Assembly (NCBI GenBank): GCA_011319805.1
Contig: SJRY01000236.1
Location: 434,001 to 498,000, forward strand
Direction: 5' to 3'
Source: Macrocybe gigantea
Lineage: Eukaryota > Basidiomycota > Agaricomycetes > Agaricales > Callistosporiaceae
DNA length: 64,000 bases
Positions 23,067 to 33,459 of the stretch are shown here, in pieces. Position numbers and translations under genes: made by a program. The notes under the pieces were generated by a model, which saw nothing but the letters and a program-made list of their open reading frames with translations, was not told the DNA's origin and searched no databases. How positions within the stretch are numbered: position 1 is the stretch's first letter; each line of letters begins with the position of its first letter.

Positions 23067-23789
23067 ATGGCAAACACATCTGCCAAGCGTATTGGTCAGT
23101 CCATCAATCCCAGGACATTGAAATCTCCGTTCTGTGTCGCTCATTGCTCTATGTGCAGCTAACCAAAATGAGTCGGTGGTCAGAACACTCAAGCTGGGCA
23201 TGATCCTCCCGACCATGATCTCCCTTATTTTCCGTTTCTTGCTTCGACGCGACTCTCTGCCCCCATCTAAAGCATCAGCTGCAATCTATATTGTCACATT
23301 TCTTCCGGCTTTTTTCTTGTCAAATCATCTTATTAAAAGCGGCACCCCCGTGCGCGACCCCATCACAAACACATTGATTTCCTATGGCGAAGATTTGAAT
23401 CAGGCTGGAGTAACGGAATGGTGCTTTGATATTATATACGTAACATGTGTGTCAATCTCTTCTGCAGCGGTTCCGAAGGCTGAAAGCAGATTTAGGGGCT
23501 TGTCAAGTCGGAAGCGGGATACTGGGTGACTGGTTCTGGTGGTTATATATGGTGGTAAGTCATGGTAACCAATCCTTGGCAGACGATTGAGTCGAGATGT
23601 TCCTAGATTCCTTTATATGCGGTTGGAAAACTCTGGACGTCTCTTGTCTCACCCATGCTTTTCGGCTCTTCGGGGGCACCTTCTGATGCCGCACCAGAAA
23701 AAGAGGCGCTGAGCAAAAGACAGGAAAAGTTGAGAAAACGCAGTGAACGCGGTGATCCACGGGTGAAAGCCCAACCCAGTCGAAGATAG
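23067..23789 (+). CDS. SND2: SND2/TMEM208 ER-targeting membrane protein
   Basis: Four exons join without any frame problem to about 175 residues. The start MANTSAKRI runs into NQNESVVRTLKLGMILPTMI, then two membrane helices (SLIFRFLLRR and AIYIVTFLPAFFLS), the conserved loop DPITNTLISYGEDLNQAGVTEW, a third helix (GDWFWWLYMV, IPLYAVGKLW) and a cytosolic basic tail KEALSKRQEKLRKRSERGD. TMEM208/Snd2 acts in SRP-independent targeting of proteins to the ER membrane. The tail length and basic residues match the family. Confidence 0.9.
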
Positions 23790-23948
23790 TTCAAATGTAA
23801 TGTGTGTTGTCCGCTGTGATATAACATGGTTTTTCGTCCCCAGGCTTTTGGCACGCGACCTCGATGAGAGCCCTAGAGTATTTGCAAGACGCGGTCACAT
23901 GAACGATTCAGGTTTCTTTTCACACCAGGCGCGCATATAGCCAGAGTT

Positions 23949-25605
23949 ATGGCCCTCACAGAGCTTGCAATCGTGTCTGAGGAGCCCGGCGCAAGGGAGG
24001 ACTCGGTCGTCGTTTCCGACGAGTTAAAGGTCGGTACGGATTTCGCTTAAAAAGTCATCTCTAATCCATGTTCGTCTATGCAGCGACTCGACGACCTGGA
24101 GGAGGCTCGTATTACCACTACTCCAACTTCATCTCCCACCCTGGCCATCTGCGAATCTGACACAAGCCATCTCGACACTGACTTGGACTTGATATGCGCT
24201 CCTTCCAGTTCTCCTTCTGATGATGTAGCTTCCGAGCCTGTTTTATTCCCTCCCTCTTCCAGTCCCGTGCCGGAAGTTTCTTCCTCTCCTGTCCTCTCGT
24301 CCGACGCTGCGCTCTTTACCAGTAACGGTGAACGAGAGCAATCTTCAACCCCTTCCAGCTCACCGTACTCGACAAGCGAATCGGCGCGAATTCAAGAACA
24401 GTCGGTACATGTGCATCGGATTTCTTGATAGCTGATCCTGCCTATGCTTTCTACTTTTTAGATCGTTGCTGGTCACGACAGTCCGGTCCACATTTCTCCC
24501 GCAGACATACGCATTCAAACATTGCAATGGACGTCGCCTCCAGCCGAAAATATAGGCGTTTCGGACTCCGCAGATCAGCAACAGGTCGAGAGAGTGTTGA
24601 AAGAATGCGGACATGCGAATAACTGTCGGCAGGGCGCCGGGCCCATCGGTAAATGCAATCACGAAGAGACATATTCCTCAAGCCGACCTCAACTGGACGT
24701 GGCGCCTGAGCGCGACGCTTCAGAATCCCAATCGAACCAATTGGTGGCATAAATCCGCCCTACCCTCCTTCTGCTTCACTGACTACCGACAGGAATGCCA
24801 CTTGCAAGATGGTCACGTCATTCCACAGAAACGCAAACATGAAGGTGTAGAGGAGCCTGTCGAAACATTGATTACTACAGGGCAACATACGCCTGAACCT
24901 CACGGGTGCCAAAACCCGATTCTGATTCAGTCAGATCGTAGTTCGCCGCGCGATACTGTGCCAAATACAAAGCGTGCGACTCTGGCATCTCAGGCGATAC
25001 AGCTGGAGAAACTAAAGAAGCCGTTCCGCCCGCCCGCCATAACCCTAGCCGAAAGACCACCCAGCAAGAAGTCAGCGGCTTGTGACGATACGCCGAAACT
25101 TCTGAAAAATTAGACGAAGTCAAAGCCGAACCAAAGAATGCTCAAAAATTCCGCACGAAGCGAGCGGCTGCTCAATACAAGTGTCCTCTGCGGGATACAG
25201 CCCAGAACATTCCGAGGGTTCGCTTGACGCCGAATATCCAGGCTTTAGAGCGCAGGGTTCAAGTTCTGAAGCGAGCCTTGAAAATTAGCCACGAAGGTGA
25301 AGAACAGGTTCTTCAGAAACTCGTTCAAACTTGGACTCTCGCTGGTCGGGAAGCTGCCTGGCAGCTGTGGGAATTGGTCAAAGAACGAGCTCAGGAAGGA
25401 GCTGTCTCAACGTCTCGCCAGGACAGCTGGGGTTGGGCCGGTGCAGATGCGGAATCGCCGAACATAGAGCGACATGATAGACAAGTACAGGAAGCAACGA
25501 TGAGGAGGACAAGAATAAGAACACGCTTGGTATGATGCTTTTGCAGCTGGGAATTGCTCACGAGACCTGGGTTGGAACGAAGAAGAGGAGGTTTTTGAAG
25601 ACTAA
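23949..25605 (+). CDS. SFR1: Sfr1/Mei5-like recombination mediator (partner of Swi5)
   Basis: A long disordered N-terminal part (Ser/Pro/Asp-rich, from MALTELAIVSEEPG) precedes KLKKPFRPPA and the conserved C-terminal region: LERRVQVLKRALKISHEGEEQ, LVQTWTLAGREAAWQLWELVK, then MMLLQLGIAHETLGWNEEE to the stop at 25603-25605. Swi5-Sfr1 stimulates Rad51 and Dmc1 strand exchange in the nucleus. Introns lie before RLDDLEEAR, before IVAGHDS, before ECHLQDG, and one (about 25432-25485, GTTGGG donor) before SNDEEDK. Two one-base frame changes occur, near 25090 and in the CC at 25566-25567; with one C added the ending becomes the family-like ETLGWNEEEEVFED. The N-terminal exons are less certain than the C-terminus. 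Confidence 0.8.
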
Positions 25606-25668
25606 CAACTAACAGTGCATCACTGGCTAAAACACATACTGTACTTGTTGCACCGCGAATGCTCATGC

Positions 25669-26392
25669 CTAGAACCAGCTCGAAAATGGGGACTTGGCTT
25701 GAGCACGAGCTGCCTGAGACAACTTTGTTGGCAAGCTCTCGTACATTTCATAAGCGAGTCGAAGTCGAGGTTCCAAGTTCTCAAGCTTTGGGTGAGGTGG
25801 TTTAGACATCACAGTCTGTGCTTGTTCATATACATCGTATATATCGTCCACTTTGCATTGGCGCGTGTCAGGGCGAAAAATGAAAGTAGCAAAATGTGCA
25901 GCGCACATGAGTGGATGTTATGGGCTTTCAACTGGGCACGGTCCGCGCTTGTCAGCACTTTCTCCCAGAAGTAGATGTTATGATCTGAAGCAGACAATAA
26001 ATGGAGATACATCAATAAAGAAATCCAGATTTACTCTCGAGACATGTCATTTTCGTCTTGGTCTTGACCGCGGTAATTTTGTTTCTTCATAAGGGCTGCA
26101 GCTTCTTCTTCCCTCTTTAGCCGTGCCTGAGCCTGCACCATACGGGCTTCCAAAGTCTAAAGTTGATCAACTGCCTGATTGAACTGCTTGAGAAGTGGCG
26201 GCGACACAGGAGATGTACCTTGAGCAGGCGTTCGTCCCTTCTCAGTGGGTCCGCATAGATGCTCTTGCCTCGTTTCGTGCGTACGGCACGCATTTGCTGA
26301 AACCCGAGCGTAACTACAGGACTACATGCCTGCCTGTTCAAACGATGCAGCTGGTAGGTATTGCTGAGTGCGCGTCGAGAGAGTGAAGACAT
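25669..26392 (-). CDS. Small protein with mitochondrial-type presequence, function unknown
   Basis: From 26392 the sequence MSSLSRRALSNTYQLHRL is Ser/Arg-rich and lacks acidic residues, like a matrix-targeting signal. After RTKRGKSIYADPLRRDERLLK and a 60-nt intron comes a charged helix, TLEARMVQAQARLKREEEAA. A likely intron (GTAAAT to CTTCAG, about 25994-26036) leads to NIYFWEKVLTSADRAQL, and another (GTGCGC to GCAAAG) to DDIYDVYEQAQTVMSK and the end SQAARAQAKSPFSSWF at 25669. The junction at 26030 is off by one base in the raw sequence, so this may instead be two genes (26031-26392 and 25669-26012). I treat it as one because the spacing is too small for separate promoters. Family not recognised. 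Confidence 0.5.
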
Positions 26393-26546
26393 TGAAGCTG
26401 TGCAGTGACGTTGTTTGGTCAAATCTTGTGATCTGCGCAAACAAGCTGCACAGAGCTAAGTAGTACGCGCTGGCCACCGTGTCAGCTGCATGTAGCGCTC
26501 GCCTTCTTTTTAGCCTTTCTCGTTCAACGTTTGGCAGCCAGAAATC

Positions 26547-27388
26547 ATGCCAAACTCGCGACCCTTGACGCCGGACGATGCTCCGGACGACATTCAGCCT
26601 CCCGAGGTCCAGAAATTGGCCCACATCATGGACCAAGCGTTTCAGGAAAACAGTAAATCGGAACAGGAGGAAGACGAATCGAGCGAACGCGAAGAGACGC
26701 GGGTAGAAGAACAAGTCGGGATTGATGGCGATGAAGACACTGAGTCTGAGCCTGTCATCGAGCCCCCGCCGGGATACACAGTACGTTCCTTCGCAAGCCG
26801 TGTCCGACATATTCATTGTCTCCCTCCAAAGATGTCGGCCATCTACCCGTCTCAACCATGTGATCGGTGTGTCCGTTTGAATAGGACGTGTACGGGAATT
26901 GCTGGTTCCCGGTGCAATACCTGCAAAGATGCCCATTCCAAGTGTTCTAATCTTGGCAAGCCTCTAACCAAGCAGTCAGGTGCGAGTTGTTGTTACGACT
27001 TTTTCTTAACACATCATCTGATCCCTTCTCTCTTCTGGTAGCCTACCCCCGACAGAACCACGAGAGAGCCGACTCGGATACGACCGAGTCATTCAAAGCG
27101 TCGAGACCGAAGCGTAAAGCTTCTCTCGCCGCCGAAAAAGCAGACCGACATGAAGAGGGCGAATTCGTACTCGATGAGGACGAAAGAGAAACTGTTCCTG
27201 ATCGCACCGTAAAGAAACGCCGTACCGAGAAAGGCGCGGGCGGCCTCCGATCACAACTCTTGGACGAGACAAGAGCCATGGGGAACACCATGAGACGTTT
27301 GCGAGAAGCATTCAACAAAGAAATGACGCAGATGCAGCGCCAGCTCAGTGACTTGAATGCGCGGATACAAAAATTGGATGATGGTTGA
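26547..27388 (+). CDS. Zn2Cys6-like cluster protein with acidic N-terminus and C-terminal coiled coil
   Basis: Three exons, about 240 residues. An acidic, Glu/Asp-rich N-terminal 70 residues leads to a binuclear zinc cluster pattern, CDRC-x6-C-x7-C-x2-C-x6-C, followed by basic residues. A polar segment contains a KRKASLAAEKAD patch and a VKKRRTEKG nuclear localisation-like motif. The C-terminus (ETRAMGNTMRRLREAFNKEM and on) is a heptad-like helix. Fungal Zn2Cys6 proteins bind DNA, usually with the cluster near the N-terminus and a large middle regulatory domain; here the cluster is internal and the protein is short, without that domain. A small DNA-binding or chromatin protein is likely, not proven. 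Introns use GTACGT and GTGCGA donors. Confidence 0.8.
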
Positions 27389-27545
27389 TATTATTTGCCA
27401 CTTTTCCTCCCACTACTCGCCATTTATCTGTCGATGATCTTGAGTGAATTACTTAGCTTATTTGCAGACTTGGTTAGTACGTCGTTAATATACTGCCTCG
27501 GGTTTATTGGTTACTCATTCTGTTCGTGTTGACTGCAAAACAAAA

Positions 27546-28009
27546 TCATACATTCCTTGTTGGCACGAGTTTTTTTGCTGGCTCCTGAGGCGAGCCAAGT
27601 AATTCAGCGGACCTCTCATCGGCGGCCTGCATACCAGAACTGCTCAGACGACCTGTCAAGAGTCACCCATGAATTTCAGATATGAACGGCTTGTGACGAT
27701 GAAATACGGGCAAATATTTCGTCCTGTCGATGGTAGTGGACTCTATGAACGCAATAGAGGGCCCGCAGGAGCGCAGAGACGAAGCGATATCCGAATGTCA
27801 AGACAACCCAAACATTGTCATCTTGCCCACTTGAATACCAGCCCGAATTCGAGATCCTGCCTCCACTGCCAAACGCCCATCACGGGATGCCTGAACCTAA
27901 CCGCTTTGGGTCAAACCAACTATTATCGAATGACATCCTGGAGCGTCTTCCTTGGTGCTCTTGGTGCCCCGAATTTCTTCTCAATGACTACATATTCGTG
28001 TCCAGGCAT
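27546..28009 (-). CDS. Weak candidate small gene, frame disturbed
   Basis: Read on the minus strand, 28009 begins MPGHEYVVIEKKFGAPRAPR with coding-like codon use, later segments read NSWFDPKRLGSG and ASSLRSCGPSIAFIESTT, and the end reads GMQAADERSAELLGSPQEPA to a stop at 27548-27546. These lie in different frames, so at least two base errors or unseen introns are needed. The neighbouring genes leave an otherwise empty 760 bp. I do not recognise a family. It could equally be chance. Confidence 0.28.
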
Positions 28010-28147
28010 TGAAAAGGTTTCACTCCACATTTAGTCCATTGCGTAGGATTCCTCCCAATGATATCTCTAAAAGATATACATAAAGAATGTGCACGAGATT
28101 TTATGCAGCGCGGATGAGGTGAGCAACAAGTGAAGAGTTGAATTTGT

Positions 28148-29332
28148 TTAAACCTCCTCTTTAGACATAGTAAATTCGGTATGAATATCTGAGCTTGAGG
28201 CAGAAGTGTTGCCATGCGTGAGCTTCGGCGGTGCCCAGCCTGAAGGTTGCCTGGGCGCAAACCTCAGAGGCTGAGACACAGGCGGTGATAGACGCTTGCT
28301 TGACCATATGCGACCTAGGATGACGCGCAGGATGATCAATTGAGGAGCGATGCACTGTTTCAGGATAAGAATCGGACACTCAAGGCAAGAAGACCCCATG
28401 ACTGACCTCCACTTGGACGAGCAGCGGAATAAATAGGTTTTGGGCTGTATTTCTCCCTCCGAAAAGAACGAGAAGGATGATAGAGATGATCGCAAAAGGA
28501 AGAGCTGTCTCGATCACCAAGGATGCAATATTCGTGTATTGCTTTGCATATTGACCACCGAGCGAGTTACGGATTGAGCGTTGCATGTACAAAATCCGAA
28601 TCGCGATCATGGCGGAGAGCAGGATGTTGATGCCCATTAAGATGATCCACACGGGCATGGATAAATTGAATGCAAACGGGATGCTAGGCACGGCGATTTG
28701 GACGACTGTCAGAATAGCTAGCACTGTTGCAAGGCATCATTCAGGAAACACATCACGTTTGCATAACAAGGTTCGCACCGATGCCAGCGGTATAAAGGAA
28801 GACGGGGACCATAATGATGTACCAGACGAAATCCCAGAGGACTATCACTCGGTAAAGCTGGTCAAGAAGCAACCGGTAAGCACCTCGATCGTCTCATGCC
28901 GAATGCACACATACCAGCAGCCCATTTGCTACGAAAGACGCAGTGATCGAAGCGGAGTTCCCGAGAATCAAGATAGGGCGAGTCTGTTGTTGAAGCATGA
29001 ATGCAAAAGGACCACCCGGATAGTCGCGCTCATTGATCCACGCGCATTGGTTGAAATGCACAACGCAGGCAAGACTGATGGTTCCCAATACAAAGAGCAT
29101 GCTGTTGACAAACAGCCAACCGGCCCATTTTTTCGTCGAATGACGCTTTTCTATGATGAAGTATGTCACCACAGAGAAGACAGCAAGCTGGAGGCCTGTC
29201 ATTGCCATCAATCCAGACAAATGCTACCATGCAGACCGAGCCAAACTCACCATAGCCAATGGCCGCTAGATGCGTAGAGATATAATCTGATTGTTCAAAC
29301 CAAAAAGTGGCGGGATCTTCTACTTGAGACAT
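28148..29332 (-). CDS. Seven-transmembrane-type protein of unknown function
   Basis: Starting at 29332 (MSQVEDPATFWFEQSDYIS), the exons encode successive hydrophobic helices: LQLAVFSVVTYFIIEKRH, WAGWLFVNSMLFVLGTISLA, a segment ending ITASFVANGLLVC, a helix around LLYRVIVLWDFVWYIIMV, VLAILTVVQIAVPSIPFAF, PVWIILMGINILLSAMIAI and TALPFAIISIILLVLF, then a cytosolic tail rich in Pro/Ser/Gln ending at 28148. Membrane proteins of this architecture form large families in mushroom-forming fungi and are often listed as hypothetical. A receptor or sensor role is only suggested by topology. The presumed N-terminus is outside the membrane with no signal peptide. Confidence 0.78.
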
Positions 29333-30966
29333 CTGGGGCAGTCTGAGGGAATACTGAAGGCAGAGGGTATCCTCCACAACTTGCTTGTTTTATATTGCAT
29401 GTTGGACAAGGCGTGGAGGCGTCGATGCCCCACAGAACGACGATCCAGCGATTATCTTCCTGTAATTCATTCACGAGTGTTGCCTGCAGCAATCCGTTAC
29501 AAAAATGGTCTTGACAGATGACGAAACGAGCAAATCTCGGGAAAGAGCGTGTAGGATTTTCTGGTTTTTGATCAACGTACAGAGTTCCAAACTTCCTTGA
29601 CCTACTCGAATAATTCCCACCCTTGCTCGACGAAACCGAGGCAGCAAAGTCGACTGAACGACGACGAAATTATTGTCACTTGCCAGACGCTCCCGTCGAG
29701 TCTCGAACGACAGTTCAAAAGGTCTTGCAGCTTTGGTAGCGGGGGATTGGATATCCTTCTTCCCTCCACATCGATATCATGAGTTTCCCTGATTTTCCAG
29801 CTTCATTGACTGAAATGATCACGAGACGTGTCAACCAAATTCGCAGCTTATCGTTTCTTAGAATTGGTATGCAATGAGATCTCACGCGCTACGGCGAACA
29901 CGGTCAAGGGACCGGTCTAGCAGGAGAGTATTCAGAACTCACTGCACATCAGCTGCTGGTGGTTCATGTAGAACGAGTCGGGTGACGGCACAGCATGTTC
30001 CTCGAAAATCGAACCCAAGAGAGCCCAAAGGCGAAAGCAGAGGCGTTCGGGAGGATAAAACACAGAGTCCCTTGGCTGCAGTTACCCGATTTCCTATAGA
30101 GATTCGGTACACCGGGCGAAGGAGCGTTTGCAACGATCTCCTCGTGTCTCTGGTATGATATCGCAAACCCGTTTGTTCCGCCGGGCGCAACCTCGGTTTT
30201 GCATTGTATAGACTTTCAACGTGTGATGATCGAGTCAAGGCATCAATTGAAATGTGGCTTCTGCACAATGCGCCACAATCATTCCATGCTCAGGCATGCG
30301 TGGGACCGGCGGCAAATCGTCACTCTACCTGTGAAATCGTCGTAGGGCCCGAACGAGGTGAGCGGGTTGTTATTACATACATTACCGGATACTCCGGTGC
30401 TGGGCGGCGTTCCAAGCGACCTTGGCTTTCTTAGTGGTTCTCACACATCAAATAGTGATCCTTGGCAGACTGGCTGACATCGCGAATTTGTGCGAAGATT
30501 TACTTTCTGGGTCAGGCGAGCGAGGTGGAGGGCATGAGGATTTTGTTTGGAAGCAAGACTACAAGTCAACGTTGTGCTACGTATCACATCGAGAGGAGCA
30601 TCACCTTGACGCGTCCTATAGCGAAGAGATGTAAATCACCATCGGTGGATTCCTATAATCTATCCAGACTGTGACAAGTGGTCAATGGAGGTGGTTGAAA
30701 GTTTAGAAGAAGAGTGCACGTACACCTTTTAAAAATAAGTATAGGCCGTGACCGTGTCTGTCGGCTGATGAGCGGAGGAAACGGCATATGAAGGGAACGG
30801 TCAATCCTCAAAAACCACCAGTGTTCAAGATTGCAAACTATATTCCCAACGATATCTGCCACGTACAAACGAGCGACTAATTAAAGCAGAAGAAGGTTTC
30901 ACGGAACAAACGAGGCAGATCAGTAACAAAGCATTCCGACACTCTAGATCATTTCAACTCGACCAA
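29333..30966. other. Long region without a confident gene
   Basis: About 1.6 kb between the 7TM gene and HEM1. Two plus-strand stretches have coding-like composition: about 30200-30350 (a frame with a CGFC-type cysteine pair and several His) and 30383-30634 (a hydrophobic run QATLAFLVVLTHQIVILG followed by an acidic/His tail). Neither has a clear start, splice structure or known family. No inverted repeats, target duplications or transposase motifs were noticed. Confidence 0.45.
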
Positions 30967-33275
30967 TCAAGCGGAAGCAGCCACAGCGTGGTTGGTAGAA
31001 ATGTTCGTATCCTCTCCACCAGTGACAGAAGAGAGGATGAGCCACTTCCCGCCCTGAGCTTCAAAGACGCCCAGCTGGCATCCTTCGTATGCTTAAGCGG
31101 TGCTTCCACCTTGCCCAAAAGGGTATTGAACCTGGCCCGAGAGAATGCCACAGCCTTTGCGTCGACATAAGAGGTCTGTCCATCCCTCAAGGTTTCAGGA
31201 GCCGTGCCATCGGCAAGTCCGAGTTGTTCATCCGTCCAAATGGGCTTTTCTTCGACCTGATTAGGATGCCCGACACCGGCGCGACCACCGAGTTTCTTCC
31301 ATTCCTCCAACCGATTGATGTTCAAATCTGTAAACACTTGGTCAACAGCGCTAATAAGGCCGTCGATCTGTTCCTTGGTATGCCTGGGAGTAACCGTGAT
31401 CCTGAGCCGCTCTTCGCCAACCGCTACGGTTGGGTAATTGATCGACTGCACGTAGATGTTGTGCTCCAAAAGCAATTTATCCGAGGCAGCTTTAGCAAGA
31501 GCAGCGTCACCAACAAGCACTGGGATGATGTGAGAAGGACCAGGACTGCAGTATTTGAGTTAAACCAGATATATATGGACGACCAAGGCGGGCCGACTTA
31601 CACGACCGGAATATCGAGTTCGGCAAAACGGCGCTTGACTTCACGAATATTGACTTGCTTCAGTTGCCGGTCGCCTACGTATGCCTTCTGGTATGCAATG
31701 CTGGCCTGCGCGCCGGCGACCGTTACGGGAGGAAGGGAGGTTGTGAAGATGAAACCAGCAGCGTAAGATCTAATCATATCCACAAAGTCGTCTGAGCCAG
31801 CAATGTAACCACCAACAGCGCCGTAAGCCTTTCCAAGAGTACCTGAAATATGAATTAGAAACAATTTCATCATCATTTCAATCACCAACGTACCCGTAAT
31901 AATGTCCACGCGATCCATGACAGAGCCCGGGATGGGATGAGGACTCTCCCCGGCTGCCTTGTGAGCGTCGTAGTCCAGGTGTTCTGCTACGCCGGCACCT
32001 CTGGGCCCGTAAAGACCAACCGCGTGAACCTGGGAGAGTCCGATTGACGTAAGTGAAAAAGAAACGAAGAGTAAGATGTACCTCGTCCAGGAAAGTCAGC
32101 GCCCCGTATTGTTCGGCCAGATCGCAAATTTCTTTGATGGGACCGATGCTACCGCACATGGAGTAGACGCTCTCAAATGCGATAATTTTAGGGATTTCTT
32201 TGGGGTAAGCCTTGAGCTTCGTTTCGAGGTCTTCCAGGTCATTGTGCTTGAATATGACTTTCTTCGCGCCCGAGTGCTTGATACCTTGTATCATTGAAGC
32301 ATGATTCATGCTGTCGGAGAAGAATACGCATCCAGGCAACTTTGATCCAAGAGTAGTGAGCGTGGCGTCGTTTGCGACATAGCACGAGGAAAAGACCAGA
32401 GCAGCCGGCTTGCGGTGGAGCGTCGCAAGCTCTTGCTCGAGTCCAAGGTGCATCGCACCGTTGCCAGCGATGTTACGGGTACCGCCAGCACCATGACCAT
32501 ATTTATCAAGTGCACGACTGTCAAAAACGGTAAAAACATAAGCACCCACAAGAGTTACATGGAAATGTCTGAAGACATACTGCATCGTCTCTAAGACAAC
32601 GGGATTGTTCCCCATACCGAGGTAGTCGTTGGCACACCATACTTCGACTTCATCTCTGACATTGGCGGTATGGGCAACGGGGAACCTCGCTGCAAGGCGA
32701 TTGATGTTGTTGAAATAGCGGTAGGATTTGTCCTTATGCTTCTTATCTAACTCTGCCATATAAAAGGCCTCGTAGTTGAACGAGCCAGCAGCGGGAGCTT
32801 TGGCCAATGAATGGACCTTCGGCTGCACGGACTCGCCCGTAGCCTTCTGGTGGAAGGGACATCCGGCTGCGGAGGCGTCCATTGCCACCTTGGGGTGGCC
32901 CGCCGGCTTGGCCTCGTTCTTCAATTTAGCCGCGGTAGCCAGATCCTGTGCCATCCGGGCGGCCGCACGAGCGGCGGATGCATGGGGGCACATATCGATA
33001 GTTGCACCGGGAGGAGGGACGACCCCACGGTCCTTGTGGATCTTTTCGACGTCCCCATTGGCGGCTACGCTAGCGTAGCCTGCTGCAATTTCCTTGGAAC
33101 GGACGTTGAGGGCCGGGCCCATGACTGGGCATTTCGTCGCCCGTTCCGTAAGGAGAGACAGCGACGGGTATCTGGGAGACGATGATGTGCACAAGTTGCG
33201 CAAAGTCGACGTCTTCGTCCTACCCAAGAACGGGCAGGACGCTTTGAAGCGAGTCAAAGACGAGAGCTTGTCCAT
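30967..33275 (-). CDS. HEM1: 5-aminolevulinate synthase, mitochondrial (first step of heme synthesis)
   Basis: Starts at 33275 with [19 protein letters not shown] and a long mitochondrial targeting region containing four Cys-Pro motifs (SCPF, KCPV, MCPH, GCPF), typical of heme-regulatory motifs. The PLP-enzyme core includes [62 protein letters not shown], the [10 protein letters not shown] segment with the cofactor Asp, and TGTLGKAYG with the catalytic Lys. It condenses glycine with succinyl-CoA. Introns are small; one splits ETM-H/RALDKYG. The tail changes frame near 31091-31096; the alternative frame ends with codons better suited to this genome ([19 protein letters not shown]) at 30967, against 30954 for the raw frame. 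Confidence 0.95.
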
Positions 33276-33459
33276 GCTACGAGGGGAGGAACAAGACGGG
33301 TATGTATGGTTGGATGTAACCGGCGCAAGGAATTTGTAAATTTGTAGAGATTTTGTCCAGCCAATCAGAACGTTCAAATTAGTCACATGTAAACTGACAA
33401 ACTCGGCGTAGTGTCCATGCCGATCGGGCCAATGATGTGCATCTACATACAAACCCGTT

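Noticed and set aside
28585..29277. 230-codon plus-strand ORF
   Set aside because: It is antisense to the 7TM gene, has no coding-like pattern of its own and would need both strands to be used.
31089..31766. 225-codon plus-strand ORF
   Set aside because: Antisense to conserved HEM1 exons.
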